Source: Agromyces italicus DSM 16388 (GTDB lineage Bacteria; Actinomycetota; Actinomycetes; Actinomycetales; Microbacteriaceae). From it: DNA of 64,000 bases. The notes beneath the pieces were generated by a model, which saw only the letters and a program-made list of their open reading frames with translations, was not told where the DNA came from and did not search any database. The stretch spans positions 744,001 to 808,000 of the forward strand of contig NZ_ATXF01000004.1 of the NCBI RefSeq assembly GCF_000421545.1, given 5' to 3'. The position numbers and the translations under genes were made by a program. Shown here piece after piece: positions 25,221 to 35,481 of this stretch; within the stretch, counting starts at the first letter, position 1, and the number at the start of each line of letters is the position of its first letter.

Positions 25221-26633
25221 GTGGCATCCGTCTCCAACGCCGTCCCGCCGGGTCCCCCCGTGCCCGACGATGTCAACGGGCTCGTGCCACAGGTCTGGCC
25301 CCGGTCGGCGCACCGCGACGCCGTCGGCCGGATCGTCGTCGGCGGACTCGACGCGGCCTCGCTCGTGGCGCGGTTCGGCACCCCGCTCTACGTCGTCGAC
25401 GAGGCCGAGGTCCGCGAGCGCGCCCGCCGTACCCGTGAGGCCTTCGAGGGCGCGGCACGTGGTGCGGGCACCGATGTGACGGTCTATTACGCGGGCAAGG
25501 CGTTCCTCTCGGGGGCCGTCGTGCGCTGGGTCGTCGAGGAGGGCCTCGCGGTCGACGTCTGCACGGGCGGCGAGCTCGCGGTCGCGCTCGGAGCAGGGGC
25601 CGACCCGGCTCGACTCGGGTTCCACGGCAACAACAAGTCGATCGCCGAGATCGACGCCGCGGTCGCCGCGGGTGTCGGGGCGGTCGTCATCGACAGCGAG
25701 ATCGAGATCGAGCGGGTCGCCGCCGCCGCGGCGCGCGCCGGTCGACGGCAGCGGGTCCGACTCCGGGTGAACAGCGGCGTGCACGCCTCGACGCACGAGT
25801 TCCTCGCGACGGCCCACGAAGACCAGAAGTTCGGCGTGCCGCTCGACCGGGCGGCCGAACTCGGCGCCCGCATCCGTTCGCACGACTCGCTCGAGTTCCT
25901 CGGCCTGCACTGCCACATCGGCTCCCAGATCTTCGACGCGGCGGGCTTCGCGGAGTCGGCCGAGCGACTGCTCTCCGCGCACGCCGAGCTTTCCCGCATC
26001 GCACCGGTTCCCGAGCTGAATCTCGGCGGCGGCTTCGGCATCGCGTACACCGCGGCCGACTCGCCGCAGGCGATCGAGGCGATCGCGCAGGGCATCGTCG
26101 ACGCCGTCGTCGCCGGCTGCCGCGAGCGCGGCCTGCCACTGCCGAAGCTCGCGTTCGAGCCCGGGCGCTCGATCGTCGGCCCGGCCGGCGTCACGATCTA
26201 CACGGTCGGCACGATCAAGTCGGTGCCGATCGAGGGCGGTGAGCGGCGCTACGTCAGCATCGACGGCGGCATGAGCGACAACGCGCGCACCGCGCTCTAC
26301 GGCGCCGAGTACTCGGCACGGCTCGCCTCGCGCATCTCCGAGGCGGCGCCCGCCCTCTCGCGGGTCGTCGGCAAGCACTGCGAGTCGGGCGACATCGTCG
26401 TCGACGCTGAATACCTGCCGGCCGACACCGCGCCCGGCGACCTGCTCGCCGTGCCCGCCACGGGGGCCTACTGCTGGTCGCTCGCCTCGAACTACAACCA
26501 CGTTCCCCGCCCGCCCGTCATCGCGGTGCGCGGCGGCGAAGCCCGCCTCATCGTCCGCGGCGAGACGATCGACGACCTCCTCGGCCGTGATCCCGGGCTC
26601 GAACCATCCGCGATCGAAGGGACCCCTGCATGA
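25221..26633 (+). CDS. lysA: Diaminopimelate decarboxylase
   Basis: Converts meso-diaminopimelate to L-lysine with PLP; 470 aa, cytoplasmic. It has the PLP Lys in VYYAGKAFL (about residue 92), [20 protein letters not shown], the GGGFGIAY phosphate loop, [11 protein letters not shown] and the C-terminal active-site Cys in KHCESGDIV. Start GTG 25221 follows GTGAGG as ribosome site. The TGA overlaps the ATG of hom by 4 nt, so lysine and threonine genes are coupled. Confidence 0.95.
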   Translation: MASVSNAVPPGPPVPDDVNGLVPQVWPRSAHRDAVGRIVVGGLDAASLVARFGTPLYVVDEAEVRERARRTREAFEGAARGAGTDVTVYYAGKAFLSGAVVRWVVEEGLAVDVCTGGELAVALGAGADPARLGFHGNNKSIAEIDAAVAAGVGAVVIDSEIEIERVAAAAARAGRRQRVRLRVNSGVHASTHEFLATAHEDQKFGVPLDRAAELGARIRSHDSLEFLGLHCHIGSQIFDAAGFAESAERLLSAHAELSRIAPVPELNLGGGFGIAYTAADSPQAIEAIAQGIVDAVVAGCRERGLPLPKLAFEPGRSIVGPAGVTIYTVGTIKSVPIEGGERRYVSIDGGMSDNARTALYGAEYSARLASRISEAAPALSRVVGKHCESGDIVVDAEYLPADTAPGDLLAVPATGAYCWSLASNYNHVPRPPVIAVRGGEARLIVRGETIDDLLGRDPGLEPSAIEGTPA

Positions 26634-27940
26634 TCGAGTACCGCTCCATCCGAGTCGGACTGCTCGGAGCCGGATCGGTGGGCTCGCAGGTGGCGAGGCT
26701 CCTCCTCGAGCACGCCGACGAGCTCGCGCAGCGCGTCGGCGCCCGGCTCGAGCTCGTCGGCATCGCCGTGCGCGACCCGAGCGCGAAGCGCGACGTCGAG
26801 CTGCCCGCGGCGCTGCTCACCACCGACGCCGAGTCCCTCATCCTCGGCTCCGACATCGTGATCGAGCTGGTCGGCGGCATCGAGCCCGCCCGGCGCCTCG
26901 TCCTGCAGGCGATCGGCTCGGGTGCCGACGTCGTCACCGGCAACAAGGCGCTCCTCGCCTCGCACGGCCCCGAACTCTTCGCCGCGGCCGAGCAGGTCGG
27001 CGCGCAGCTCTCGTACGAGGCGGCCGTCGCCGCGGCCATCCCGATCATCCGGCCGCTCCGCGAGAGCCTCGCCGGCGACCGGGTCGACCGCATCCTCGGC
27101 ATCGTGAACGGCACCACCAACTTCATCCTCGATCGCATGGACACCACGGGCGCCTCCCTCGAGGACGCCCTCGCGACGGCGACCGAGCTCGGCTACGCCG
27201 AGGCCGACCCCACCGCCGACATCGGCGGCTACGACGCAGCCCAGAAGGCGGCCATCCTCGCGAGCCTCGCCTTCCACACGAGCGTGCCCGTCGAGGCCGT
27301 GCACCGCGAGGGGATCACCGAGGTCTCGGCCGACCAGGTCGAATCGGCACGCCGCGCGGGCTACGTCGTGAAGCTCCTCGCGATCTGCGAGCGCCTCACC
27401 GACCCCGACACCGGCGACGAGGGCGTCTCGGCGCGCGTCTACCCTGCACTCGTGCCGCGGAGCCATCCGCTCGCCGCCGTGCACGGTGCCAACAACGCCG
27501 TCTTCGTCGAGGCATCCGCCGCCGGCCCGCTCATGTTCTACGGCGCGGGCGCCGGGGGAGTGCAGACGGCCTCCGCCGTGCTCGGCGACCTCGTCGCGAC
27601 CGCGCGCCGCCGCGTCTCAGGCGGCCCGGGAACGGCCGAGTCGACGCAGGCCGAGGTGCCCGTGCTCGAGATCGGCCGCATCACCACGCGCTACGCGATC
27701 ACCCTCGACGTCACCGACGAACCCGGTGTGCTCGAGCAGATCGCCCGCATCTTCGCTCTGCACGGCGTCTCGGTCGAGCAACTCCAGCAGAGCGTGAGCG
27801 AGGAGAGCCGACGAGCTACGCTGGTCATCGGGACGCACAAGGCGAAGGAGTCCGCGCTCGCCGAGACCGTCGCCGCCCTCGCCCAGAGCCCCGTCGTCGC
27901 GTCCGTCGCGTCCGTCCTCCGAGTCGAAGGAGCAGTGTGA
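26630..27940 (+). CDS. hom: Homoserine dehydrogenase
   Basis: Reduces aspartate semialdehyde to homoserine, the branch to methionine and threonine. The 436-aa product has the NAD(P) motif [12 protein letters not shown] (about 10-21), [21 protein letters not shown], and the catalytic Lys region [19 protein letters not shown]-terminal ACT domain (about 350-436; [20 protein letters not shown]) is the usual site of threonine feedback. It overlaps lysA by ATGA, and its GTG-TGA end overlaps the thrC start. It also feeds the methionine genes at the left edge of this window. Confidence 0.95.
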   Translation: MIEYRSIRVGLLGAGSVGSQVARLLLEHADELAQRVGARLELVGIAVRDPSAKRDVELPAALLTTDAESLILGSDIVIELVGGIEPARRLVLQAIGSGADVVTGNKALLASHGPELFAAAEQVGAQLSYEAAVAAAIPIIRPLRESLAGDRVDRILGIVNGTTNFILDRMDTTGASLEDALATATELGYAEADPTADIGGYDAAQKAAILASLAFHTSVPVEAVHREGITEVSADQVESARRAGYVVKLLAICERLTDPDTGDEGVSARVYPALVPRSHPLAAVHGANNAVFVEASAAGPLMFYGAGAGGVQTASAVLGDLVATARRRVSGGPGTAESTQAEVPVLEIGRITTRYAITLDVTDEPGVLEQIARIFALHGVSVEQLQQSVSEESRRATLVIGTHKAKESALAETVAALAQSPVVASVASVLRVEGAV

Positions 27941-29037
27941 ACACCCCCATCACCCCCAAGGCGAACTCGCGCCAGTGGCGCGGAGTCATCCGCGAATACG
28001 CCGACCGTCTCGACGTCACCGACGCCACCCCGGTCGTCACGCTCGGCGAGGGCGGAACACCGCTGCTGCCCGCTCCGGCGCTCTCGGCCCGCACCGGTGC
28101 CGATGTCTGGGTCAAGTTCGAGGGCATGAACCCGACCGGCTCCTTCAAGGACCGCGGCATGACGATGGCCGTCACGAAGGCTGTCGAGCGCGGCGCGAAG
28201 GTCGTCATCTGCGCATCGACCGGCAACACGTCCGCCTCGGCGGCGGCCTACGCGACCCATGCCGGCATCACGGCGGCCGTGCTCGTGCCCGAGGGCAAGA
28301 TCGCGATGGGCAAGCTCAGCCAGGCCATCGCGCACAACGCCCAGCTCCTGCAGGTGCAGGGCAACTTCGATGACTGCCTCGACATCGCCCGCGACCTCGC
28401 CGCGAACTACCCCGTGCACCTCGTGAACTCGGTCAACAACGACCGCATCGAGGGACAGAAGACCGCGGCGTTCGAGGTCGTCGAGGTACTCGGCGACGCA
28501 CCCGACTTCCACTTCATCCCGGTCGGCAACGCGGGCAACTACACCGCGTACACCCGCGGGTACCGCGAGGACATCGCCGCGGGCAGCGCGACCCGGCTGC
28601 CGCGCATGTTCGGCTTCCAGGCGGCCGGTTCGGCACCGATCGTGCGCGGCGAGGTCGTGAAGGACCCCGACACGATCGCCAGCGCCATCCGCATCGGCAA
28701 CCCGGCCTCGTGGGAGCTCGCCCTCGAGGCGCGCGACGCATCGGACGGGTACTTCGGCGCCATCGAGGACGACAAGATCCTCGAGGCGCAGCGCATCCTC
28801 TCCGCCGAGGTCGGCATCTTCGTCGAACCGGCGTCGGCGATCTCGGTCGCGGGCCTGCTCGAACGCGCTGAGGCCGGGGTCGTGCCGAAGGGTGCCCGCG
28901 TCGTGCTCACCGTCACCGGCCACGGACTGAAGGACCCCCAGTGGGCCCTCCGCGCCGCAGACGGCTCGGATGTGCAGCCGACCGTCGTGCCGGTCGACAC
29001 CGCGCAGATCGCGTCGGTGCTCGGGCTCGTCTCGTGA
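27937..29037 (+). CDS. thrC: Threonine synthase
   Basis: PLP enzyme converting O-phosphohomoserine to threonine; 366 aa, the short bacterial/actinobacterial type. The PLP Lys is in [14 protein letters not shown] (about residue 71). [15 protein letters not shown] and [15 protein letters not shown] are the phosphate and substrate loops. The GTG start at 27937 overlaps the hom stop, with GAAGGAG upstream. The stop overlaps thrB by GTGA. It is the third gene of the tightly packed lysA-hom-thrC-thrB unit. Confidence 0.95.
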   Translation: MNTPITPKANSRQWRGVIREYADRLDVTDATPVVTLGEGGTPLLPAPALSARTGADVWVKFEGMNPTGSFKDRGMTMAVTKAVERGAKVVICASTGNTSASAAAYATHAGITAAVLVPEGKIAMGKLSQAIAHNAQLLQVQGNFDDCLDIARDLAANYPVHLVNSVNNDRIEGQKTAAFEVVEVLGDAPDFHFIPVGNAGNYTAYTRGYREDIAAGSATRLPRMFGFQAAGSAPIVRGEVVKDPDTIASAIRIGNPASWELALEARDASDGYFGAIEDDKILEAQRILSAEVGIFVEPASAISVAGLLERAEAGVVPKGARVVLTVTGHGLKDPQWALRAADGSDVQPTVVPVDTAQIASVLGLVS

Positions 29038-29981
29038 CCGGCACCCTCGTCGCACCGACCACCACCGCGCTCGCGGGCCGCGCCGTGCAGGTGAAGGTCC
29101 CCGCGACCTCGGCCAACCTCGGCCCCGGCTTCGACACGCTGGGGCTCGCGCTCGCGCGTTACGACGAGCTCGAGATCGAGGCGACCGAGGCGGCGGGTGT
29201 CGTCGTCGAGGTTCACGGCGTCGGCGAGGGCGAGGTGCCGTTGGATGCCTCGCATCTCGTGGTCCGCTCGATCGCGCACACCTTCGAACGCGCCGGGGTC
29301 GCCCTGCCCGGGCTGAAGCTCGTCGCGCACAACACGATCCCGCACGGCCGGGGGCTCGGCTCCTCCGGGGCGGCGATCGTCGCCGGCGTCGTCGCAGCCA
29401 AGGGGCTGCTCGAGGGCGTCGTCGACTTCGCGGCCGATGAGCTGCTCGAGCTCGCGACCGAACTCGAGGGCCACCCCGACAACGTCGCGCCGGCGCTGTT
29501 CGGCGGCCTCACCATCGCGTGGGTGACCCCCGAGGGGCCGCGCCACAAGAAACTCATCGTGCACCGCGGCGTCTCGCCGCTGGTGCTGGTACCCGAGCAT
29601 GAGATGTCGACCGCGCTCGCGCGCTCGCTCCAGCCCGAGTCGGTGCCGCACGAGGACGCGGTGTTCAACGTCTCGCGTTCGGCGCTGCTCGTCGCAGCGC
29701 TCATCCAGAGTCCCGAGCTGCTCTTCCAGGCCACCGAGGACAAGCTGCACCAGCACTACCGTGCGGCCGCGATGCCCGAGACCGACCGGCTCATCCGTGC
29801 GCTGCGCGAGGCGGGGCATCCGGCGGTCGTCTCCGGCGCGGGGCCGTCCATCCTCGTGCTCACGAGCGACCCGAGCGAACGCGCCGCCGCGACCGCGCTC
29901 GTCGAGGGCGTCGCCGAGACGGTCTGGCAGGCGCTGCCGCTCGCCGTCGACTTCAAGGGCGCGACGGTTCAGAGCGCGTAG
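29034..29981 (+). CDS. thrB: Homoserine kinase
   Basis: GHMP kinase phosphorylating homoserine for threonine synthase; 315 aa. It has [19 protein letters not shown] at the N-terminus, the ATP loop [16 protein letters not shown] (about 103-118), [14 protein letters not shown], and the C-terminal [12 protein letters not shown] 29034 overlaps the thrC stop (GTGA). The stop codon sits inside the loop of a strong hairpin that probably ends the operon. The order hom-thrC-thrB is typical of actinobacteria. Confidence 0.95.
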   Translation: MTGTLVAPTTTALAGRAVQVKVPATSANLGPGFDTLGLALARYDELEIEATEAAGVVVEVHGVGEGEVPLDASHLVVRSIAHTFERAGVALPGLKLVAHNTIPHGRGLGSSGAAIVAGVVAAKGLLEGVVDFAADELLELATELEGHPDNVAPALFGGLTIAWVTPEGPRHKKLIVHRGVSPLVLVPEHEMSTALARSLQPESVPHEDAVFNVSRSALLVAALIQSPELLFQATEDKLHQHYRAAAMPETDRLIRALREAGHPAVVSGAGPSILVLTSDPSERAAATALVEGVAETVWQALPLAVDFKGATVQSA

Positions 29982-29997
29982 CGGTCTGAACCGTCGC
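29961..29997 (+). terminator. 13-bp hairpin overlapping the thrB stop codon
   Basis: Arms 29961-29973 and 29985-29997 pair perfectly. The 11-nt loop (29974-29984) contains the thrB TAG at 29979-29981. No U-tract follows. It is likely the end of the lysA-hom-thrC-thrB transcript. Confidence 0.65.
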
Positions 29998-30124
29998 GAA
30001 AGGCGTCAGCCCCGGCGTCCGCGGCGCCCGCGCCGTGACGCGTCTCCGGCAGACCTCTCAGGGTGACGCCGCCTCTCACGGGAGACCGTGGAGCGAAAGG
30101 CGGCAGCCCCGGCGTCCGCGGCGC
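29996..30124. repeat. Two copies of a 32-bp direct repeat
   Basis: Copies at 29996-30027 and 30093-30124 differ at a single base (T30006 versus G30103), 97 bp apart start to start. Each begins GCGAAAGGCG and ends GCGTCCGCGGCGC. The first copy begins within the thrB hairpin arm. Confidence 0.85.
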
Positions 30125-30223
30125 TCCGCGCGCGGAGCACCCGACTTCGGATTCCTCCGGATGATCGGGAGTCGCGTTCTCCACAGGGCGCGTCGCGTGG
30201 CGGACACGGCCGGTGCGGAGTGT

Positions 30224-30229
30224 TAGACT
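30224..30229 (+). promoter_or_regulatory. -10 element TAGACT of the rho promoter
   Basis: TAGACT preceded by TGT gives an extended -10-like site. Transcription would start near 30236, leaving a leader of about 187 nt before rho GTG 30423. The leader is C/U-rich with few G runs in its middle, a plausible Rho-utilisation region for autoregulation. Confidence 0.45.
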
Positions 30230-30264
30230 GACACCGCACCCGGCAGGCGACGCGCTGCAGACAT

Positions 30265-30426
30265 ATGCGCTGTTCGTGTTCCCGGCCGCATCGTGCAATT
30301 CCCGGCAATCTCTTGCTTTCGCTCTCGCGCATGTCTGCGCCACCGCGCGCCGACCTCGCTCGAGGCCGCGATCAGCTCTCCTGCCGCGCAACTCTTGCGC
30401 CAGGGGAAAGGAAAACACCCCAGTGA
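30265..30426 (+). CDS. Possible 53-aa leader ORF coupled to rho
   Basis: An open frame from ATG 30265 ends in TGA 30424-30426, overlapping the rho GTG in a GTGA arrangement. The peptide begins MRCSCSRPHRAIPG. No convincing Shine-Dalgarno precedes it and its composition is not clearly protein-like, so it may be chance. It is reported for its position in the rho leader and the exact overlap. Confidence 0.25.
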   Translation: MRCSCSRPHRAIPGNLLLSLSRMSAPPRADLARGRDQLSCRATLAPGERKTPQ

Positions 30427-32618
30427 CCAACGCATCCGACCACGCTGCAGGCGTGGCGAACAGCGCCCCTCTCACCGGCCTCAAGGTCGCCGAGCTCCAG
30501 GAGCTCGCCGTCTCGCTCGGCATCGTGGGCGCGTCCAAGCTCCGCAAGGGCGAACTCGTCGAGGCGATCACCGCCCGGCGGGCCGAGCTGGCGGGCGATG
30601 CCGCTCCCACGCTCGACCTCGACGTCGTCCCGGCCGAGGCCCCCGCGGCCCCGGCGGCGGAGGCCGCGCCGCTCGAGGCCCCGGCCGTCGAGCCGTCCGC
30701 ACCCGAGGCATCCGCCCCCGAACAGGCCGCCCCCGAACAGGCCGCGCCCCGCCGAGGCCGCCAGCCGCGACGTGCGACGAGCGCGACCACGGCGGCCGCC
30801 CAGCACGTCAACGGTGCCGGCGCAGGCGTCGGCCTCGTGCCGTCGAACGACGACGAGGCTCGTGAGGCCGCCCGCGCCGCCGTGCGCGAAGAGCTCGCTG
30901 CCGCGACCGGTGAGGGCGCCCGCCCTGCTGGGGCGGAGGGCGAGGGCGAGCAGGCCTCGAGCGACGAGCCCCGCCAGGGCCGTGGTCGCAACCGCGGTCG
31001 CCGCGGCGGCGAGCGGGGTGAGCGCGGCGGCAACGACCGCGCCGAGCGTGGCGACGACGCCCAGAAGCAGGGCGGCGACCGCCGCCAGAACGGCCAGAAC
31101 CAGGGCGGCGAGGCAGCCCAGGGCGGCGCCGAGCGAGGCAAGCGCGACGAGGGCAAGTCCTCCGAGCGTCAGGGCGATGGCGAGAAGGGCAAGCAGGCCC
31201 GTGACGGCCAGAGCCGTGACGGCCAGGCCCGTGACGGCCAGAACCGCGACGGCCAGAACCGCGACGGCCAGGCCCGCGACGGTGGTCAGAACCGCGACGG
31301 TGGTCAGAACCGTGACGGCCAGGGCCAGAACCGCGATGCCCAGCAGCTCGAGGGCGAGGGCGGTCGTCGCAGCCGTTACCGCGACCGCAAGCGGCGTGGC
31401 CAGGGCGGTGCCGGCGACGAGCTCGAGCCCGAGATCCTCGACGACGACGTGCTGATCCCGATCGCGGGCATCCTCGACGTCCTCGACAACTACGCCTTCG
31501 TGCGCACGACGGGGTACCTCCCCGGTCCGAGCGACGTCTACGTCTCGCTCGGCCAGGTCAAGAAGTACCACCTGCGCAAGGGCGATGCGGTCGTCGGCTC
31601 GATCAAGCAGCCGCGCGACAACGAGGCGAACAGCCGCCAGAAGTACAACGCGCTCGTCAAGGTCGACTCGGTCAACGGTCAGTCGATCGACGAGGCCGCG
31701 GCCCGCGTCGAGTTCCAGAAGCTGACGCCCCTCTACCCGCAGGAGCGCCTGCGCCTCGAGACCGAGCCGACGAAGCTCACGCAGCGCATCATCGACCTCG
31801 TCGCGCCCATCGGCAAGGGCCAGCGCGGCCTCATCGTCGCGCCCCCGAAGGCGGGCAAGACGATCGTGCTGCAGCAGATCGCGAACGCCATCTCGATCAA
31901 CAACCCCGAGGTCCACCTCATGGTCGTGCTCGTCGACGAGCGCCCCGAAGAGGTCACCGACATGCAGCGCACCGTGAAGGGCGAGGTCATCGCCTCGACG
32001 TTCGACCGTCCGGCCGAAGACCACACGACGGTCGCCGAGCTCGCCATCGAGCGCGCGAAGCGCCTCGTCGAGCTCGGCCACGACGTCGTCGTGCTGCTCG
32101 ACTCGATCACCCGCCTCGGCCGCGCCTACAACCTGGCTGCACCCGCTTCGGGCCGCATCCTCTCGGGCGGGGTCGACGCTTCGGCGCTGTACCCGCCGAA
32201 GCGCTTCTTCGGCGCCGCGCGCAACATCGAGAACGGCGGCTCGCTGACCATTCTCGCGACCGCGCTCGTCGAGACGGGTTCGAAGATGGACGAGGTGATC
32301 TTCGAGGAGTTCAAGGGCACCGGCAACAGCGAACTGCGTCTCTCGCGTCAGCTCGCCGACAAGCGCATCTTCCCGGCAGTCGACGTCAACGCGTCGTCGA
32401 CGCGTCGCGAAGAGATGCTGCTGAGCCACGACGAGGTGAAGATCACCTGGCAGCTGCGACGCGCCCTCGCGGGTCTCGACCAGCAGCCGGCCCTCGAGGC
32501 CGTGCTCGGTCGCTTGAAAGAGACGCAGTCGAACGTCGAGTTCCTCATGCTCATGCAGAAGTCGATGCCGGTCGCCGGCCACGGCAACTCGCACGGGCAC
32601 GAGACCGACCACCGCTGA
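30423..32618 (+). CDS. rho: Transcription termination factor Rho with long disordered insert
   Basis: RNA-dependent ATPase hexamer that ends transcription. The product is 731 aa, versus about 420 in E. coli. It has an N-terminal Rho_N/SAP-like helix bundle (about 15-50; [20 protein letters not shown]), then about 270 residues of low-complexity Ala/Pro/Glu followed by Arg/Gly/Asn/Gln/Asp sequence. The insert includes tandem RDGQ units at about 260-308. The RNA-binding cold-shock domain ([20 protein letters not shown]) and the ATPase with P-loop [18 protein letters not shown] follow, then [12 protein letters not shown] and [13 protein letters not shown]. Such inserts occur in actinobacterial Rho proteins and are known to add RNA affinity. 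GTG 30423 follows an AAGGA site. prfA follows after 7 bp. Confidence 0.95.
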   Translation: MTNASDHAAGVANSAPLTGLKVAELQELAVSLGIVGASKLRKGELVEAITARRAELAGDAAPTLDLDVVPAEAPAAPAAEAAPLEAPAVEPSAPEASAPEQAAPEQAAPRRGRQPRRATSATTAAAQHVNGAGAGVGLVPSNDDEAREAARAAVREELAAATGEGARPAGAEGEGEQASSDEPRQGRGRNRGRRGGERGERGGNDRAERGDDAQKQGGDRRQNGQNQGGEAAQGGAERGKRDEGKSSERQGDGEKGKQARDGQSRDGQARDGQNRDGQNRDGQARDGGQNRDGGQNRDGQGQNRDAQQLEGEGGRRSRYRDRKRRGQGGAGDELEPEILDDDVLIPIAGILDVLDNYAFVRTTGYLPGPSDVYVSLGQVKKYHLRKGDAVVGSIKQPRDNEANSRQKYNALVKVDSVNGQSIDEAAARVEFQKLTPLYPQERLRLETEPTKLTQRIIDLVAPIGKGQRGLIVAPPKAGKTIVLQQIANAISINNPEVHLMVVLVDERPEEVTDMQRTVKGEVIASTFDRPAEDHTTVAELAIERAKRLVELGHDVVVLLDSITRLGRAYNLAAPASGRILSGGVDASALYPPKRFFGAARNIENGGSLTILATALVETGSKMDEVIFEEFKGTGNSELRLSRQLADKRIFPAVDVNASSTRREEMLLSHDEVKITWQLRRALAGLDQQPALEAVLGRLKETQSNVEFLMLMQKSMPVAGHGNSHGHETDHR
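31200..31344 (+). repeat. Tandem 15-nt coding repeats (RDGQx) inside rho
   Basis: Five units of CGY GAC GGC CAG plus one variable codon (Ser, Ala, Asn) are followed by two RDGGQN units and two degenerate units, in frame. The high nucleotide identity between units suggests recent slippage or expansion within the disordered insert. Confidence 0.85.
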
Positions 32619-32625
32619 GGCGCTC

Positions 32626-33699
32626 GTGTTCGAATCGGTCCAGCCGCTGCTCGCCGAGCACGCGCAGCTCCAGGAGGAGCTCGCGGACCCGGCGCTGCAC
32701 GCCGATGCGGCGCGCGCGAAGAAGGTCAACCGGCGCTACGCCGAGTTGAGCCGGATCGTCGCGGCGGACACGGCCTGGCACGAGGCGCAGGACGACCTCG
32801 CGGCGGCCCGCGAACTCGCCAAGGAGGACGAGGCCTTCGCCGAGGAGGTGCCGGCACTCGAGGAGGGCCTGGCGCAGGCGCAGGAGAAGCTCCGGCGACT
32901 CCTGATCCCGCGCGACCCCGACGACGGCCGCGACGTGATCATGGAGATCAAGGGCGGCGAGGGCGGCGCGGAGAGCGCCCTCTTCGCCGCCGACCTCCTG
33001 CGCATGTACATCCAGTACGCGCAGTCGAAGGGGTGGAAGACCGAGCTCCTCGAGCGCAACGAGTCCGACCTCGGCGGCTACAAAGACGTGCAGGTCGCGA
33101 TCAAGTCGAACGCGAGCGACCCGTCGCAGGGCGTCTGGGCGCACCTCAAGTACGAGGGCGGCGTGCACCGCGTGCAGCGGGTTCCCGTCACTGAGACGCA
33201 GGGGCGCATCCACACGTCGACGACGGGCGTGCTCGTCTTCCCCGAGGTCGACGAGCCCGAAGAGGTCGAGATCAACCAGAACGACCTCAAGATCGACGTC
33301 TACCGTTCGTCGGGCCCGGGCGGCCAGTCGGTGAACACGACCGACTCGGCCGTGCGCATCACCCACCTCCCGACCGGCATCGTCGTCTCGATGCAGAACG
33401 AGAAGTCGCAACTGCAGAATCGCGAGGCGGCGATGCGCGTGCTTCGCGCCCGAATCCTCGCGCGCCAGCAGGAGGAGCTCGACGCCGCGGCGTCGGATGC
33501 GCGCAAGTCGCAGATCCGCTCGATGGACCGCTCGGAGCGCATCCGCACGTACAACTTCCCCGAGAATCGCATCGCCGATCATCGCACGGGCTACAAGGCG
33601 TACAACCTCGACCAGGTGATGAACGGGGCGCTCGACCCGCTCATCGAGTCGGCGATCCAAGCCGACGAGGAGGCGCAGCTCGCCGGTCGCGACGTCTGA
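32626..33699 (+). CDS. prfA: Peptide chain release factor 1
   Basis: Recognises UAA and UAG stop codons and hydrolyses peptidyl-tRNA; 357 aa. The class-I signature GGQ is in [20 protein letters not shown] (about residues 226-245). An N-terminal helical domain and the RF1 switch/codon-recognition region are present. GTG 32626 starts 7 bp after the rho stop. There is no clear Shine-Dalgarno, so translation may depend on termination at rho. In many actinobacteria prmC follows directly; here cysE-cysK on the opposite strand intervene. Confidence 0.95.
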   Translation: MFESVQPLLAEHAQLQEELADPALHADAARAKKVNRRYAELSRIVAADTAWHEAQDDLAAARELAKEDEAFAEEVPALEEGLAQAQEKLRRLLIPRDPDDGRDVIMEIKGGEGGAESALFAADLLRMYIQYAQSKGWKTELLERNESDLGGYKDVQVAIKSNASDPSQGVWAHLKYEGGVHRVQRVPVTETQGRIHTSTTGVLVFPEVDEPEEVEINQNDLKIDVYRSSGPGGQSVNTTDSAVRITHLPTGIVVSMQNEKSQLQNREAAMRVLRARILARQQEELDAAASDARKSQIRSMDRSERIRTYNFPENRIADHRTGYKAYNLDQVMNGALDPLIESAIQADEEAQLAGRDV

Positions 33700-33716
33700 G
33701 CCGTCGAATGCAGTGA

Positions 33717-33748
33717 CGGATGCCACGGGGCCGGCCCCGTGGCATCCG
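33717..33748 (+). terminator. Perfect 16-bp palindromic hairpin after prfA
   Basis: The 32-nt sequence is a perfect palindrome (arms 33717-33732 and 33733-33748), which as RNA would fold with a 4-nt GGCC-region loop. It starts 18 nt after the prfA stop and carries the CGGATGCC/GGCATCCG ends shared with three other hairpins here. Confidence 0.7.
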
Positions 33749-33765
33749 CGCCTTCACCCGCGGTC

Positions 33766-33836
33766 TACAGGACAATCGCGTGTTTGCAGGACGAACTCCG
33801 TTCGTGACCGTCCTGTAAGCACCGCGATGTCCTGTA
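33766..33836. repeat. Long imperfect hairpin with four CAGGAC words
   Basis: Two 27-nt arms (33766-33792 and 33810-33836) pair with two single-base bulges and a few mismatches around a 17-nt loop. Each arm starts TACAGGAC or its complement and ends in a second CAGGAC/GTCCTG. It lies between the convergent prfA and cysE genes. It could be a bidirectional terminator, but its length and internal repetition are unusual. Confidence 0.65.
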
Positions 33837-33877
33837 AACCCCGAGCGGGAGCCGTGCCCCGGAGGGCACCGCGCCGC

Positions 33878-34450
33878 TCAGATGTGCCAGTCGTGCAGGC
33901 CGCGGGCGGCGTCGGCGGTCTGGTGCGACAGCGGGCGCACCGTCGCGGGCACGCCGACGACGAGCGAATGCGGGGGAGCGCTGCGAGTGACGACGGCGTT
34001 GGCGCCGACGGCGCTCCACGCGCCGATCGTGATGTCGCCGAGGATCTTCGCGCCCGCGCCGACCGTGACCCCGTCGTCGAGGGTCGGGTGCCGCTTGGTG
34101 CCGGGCGGGGTGTGGCGCGGTGCCTTCCCGCCCAGCGTGACGCCGTGGTAGAGCATGACGTCATCGCCGATGACGGCCGTCTCGCCGATGACGACCCCCA
34201 TGCCGTGGTCGATGAAGAACCGGCGGCCGATGGTGGCCCCCGGGTGGATCTCGATGCCCGTGAGGAACCTCGTCAGCTGCGAGACCACTCGCGCCGGGAA
34301 CCGCCAGCGAGCTCGCCAGAGCCGGTGGGCGAGCCGGTAGGCCCAGATGGCGTGCAGGCCCGAATACACGAGGAAGACCTCGAGACCGCTCCGTGCTGCG
34401 GGGTCGTGCGCACGGGCGGTCGCGAGGTCTTCTCTCAGGCGTCTGAACAT
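33878..34450 (-). CDS. cysE: Serine O-acetyltransferase
   Basis: Acetylates L-serine with acetyl-CoA to O-acetylserine, the CysK substrate. The 190-aa product has an N-terminal helical part and then left-handed beta-helix hexapeptide repeats ([41 protein letters not shown]). The catalytic His region [11 protein letters not shown] and the [20 protein letters not shown] block are intact. ATG 34450 was chosen because family members begin FxRxRED at the N-terminus and an AGGTG lies 4-5 nt upstream. TTG 34468 (6 codons longer, overlapping the cysK stop) is a serious alternative, with GAGGG before it. Cotranscribed with cysK. Confidence 0.93.
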   Translation of the reverse strand: MFRRLREDLATARAHDPAARSGLEVFLVYSGLHAIWAYRLAHRLWRARWRFPARVVSQLTRFLTGIEIHPGATIGRRFFIDHGMGVVIGETAVIGDDVMLYHGVTLGGKAPRHTPPGTKRHPTLDDGVTVGAGAKILGDITIGAWSAVGANAVVTRSAPPHSLVVGVPATVRPLSHQTADAARGLHDWHI

Positions 34451-34460
34451 CGGCACCTGA

Positions 34461-35396
34461 TCAGTCAAGCAGACCCTCGTACAGGACGGTCGACAGGTAC
34501 CGCTCGCCGTAGCTCGCGACGATGACGACGATCGTCTTGCCGTCGTTCTCGGGGCGCTTGGCGAGTTCGAGCGCGGCGAACACGGTCGCGCCCGAGGAGA
34601 TGCCGCCGAGGATGCCCTCTTCGGTGCCGAGCCGGCGCGCGGTGGCGACGGACTGGTCGATGTTGACGTCGATGATCTCGTCGTAGACGTCGCGGTCGAG
34701 GATGTCGGGCACGAAGTTCGCGCCGATGCCCTGGATCTTGTGCGGGCCGGGTGCGCCGCCGTTGAGGATCGGCGATTCGGCGGGTTCGACGCCGACGACC
34801 TTGACGCCCGGCTTGCGCTCCTTCAGCACCTGGCCGGTGCCCGACAGCGTGCCGCCGGTGCCGATGCCCGAGACGAAGATGTCGACGCCGCCGTCGGTGT
34901 CGTTCCACACCTCTTCGGCGGTGGTGCGGCGGTGGATGTCGACGTTCGCCTCGTTCTCGAACTGGCGGGCGAGGATCGCGCCGGGGGTGGCCGCGGCGAT
35001 CTCCTCGGCCTTGGCGACGGCGCCCTTCATGCCCTCGGAGCCGGGCGTCAGCACGAGCTCGGCGCCGTACGCCTTCAGCAGCGACTTGCGCTCCTTCGAC
35101 ATGGTCTCGGGCATCGCGAGGATGACCTTGTAGCCGCGCGCCGCGCCGATGAGGGCGAGGGCGATGCCCGTGTTGCCGCTCGTGCCCTCGACGATCGTGC
35201 CGCCGGGCTGAAGCGCGCCCGAGGCCTCGGCGGCGTCGACGATGCCCACGCCGAGGCGGTCCTTGACGCTCGCGGAGGGGTTGTAGAACTCGAGCTTCGC
35301 GAGCACGGTGGCGCCCGCTCCCTCGGTGAGGCGGTTCAGGCGCACGAGCGGAGTGCGGCCGAAGGCCTGCGTGATGTTGTCGTAGATCTGAGCCAT
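34461..35396 (-). CDS. cysK: Cysteine synthase A
   Basis: PLP enzyme making L-cysteine from O-acetylserine and sulfide; 311 aa. The PLP Lys is in [19 protein letters not shown] (about residue 44). [19 protein letters not shown] is the substrate loop, and [12 protein letters not shown] is the phosphate-binding loop. The C-terminus lacks a CBS domain, so it is a plain O-acetylserine sulfhydrylase. An AAAGG ribosome site lies upstream of ATG 35396. It overlaps or abuts cysE, its partner, which can bind CysK through the CysE C-terminal Ile; cysE here does end in HI. Confidence 0.95.
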   Translation of the reverse strand: MAQIYDNITQAFGRTPLVRLNRLTEGAGATVLAKLEFYNPSASVKDRLGVGIVDAAEASGALQPGGTIVEGTSGNTGIALALIGAARGYKVILAMPETMSKERKSLLKAYGAELVLTPGSEGMKGAVAKAEEIAAATPGAILARQFENEANVDIHRRTTAEEVWNDTDGGVDIFVSGIGTGGTLSGTGQVLKERKPGVKVVGVEPAESPILNGGAPGPHKIQGIGANFVPDILDRDVYDEIIDVNIDQSVATARRLGTEEGILGGISSGATVFAALELAKRPENDGKTIVVIVASYGERYLSTVLYEGLLD

Positions 35397-35468
35397 GGGC
35401 AGGCCTTTCTGGAGGGGCGGTGCGGGCGACCTCAGCCTATGGCGACGGCCTGCGGCGCGGGGGTGCGT

Positions 35469-35474
35469 TACATT
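35469..35474 (+). promoter_or_regulatory. -10 element TACATT of a probable leaderless prmC promoter
   Basis: TACATT ends 7 nt before GTG 35482, and no Shine-Dalgarno is present. It gives prmC its own promoter now that it is separated from prfA. Confidence 0.5.
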
Positions 35475-35481
35475 CCATTGC

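Larger units (their letters stand above)
29982..30422 (+). other. 441-bp intergenic region between thrB and rho
   Basis: This is the only gap over 300 bp. It holds the second arm of the thrB hairpin, a 32-bp direct repeat in two copies, the rho -10 TAGACT and the long rho leader with a possible 53-aa upstream ORF. The part from 30125 to 30220 shows nothing I can interpret. Confidence 0.8.

Noticed and set aside
33760..33840. CRISPR-like short array from the repeated CAGGAC words
   Set aside because: Only four short words in inverted orientation, no spacers of constant length and no cas genes.
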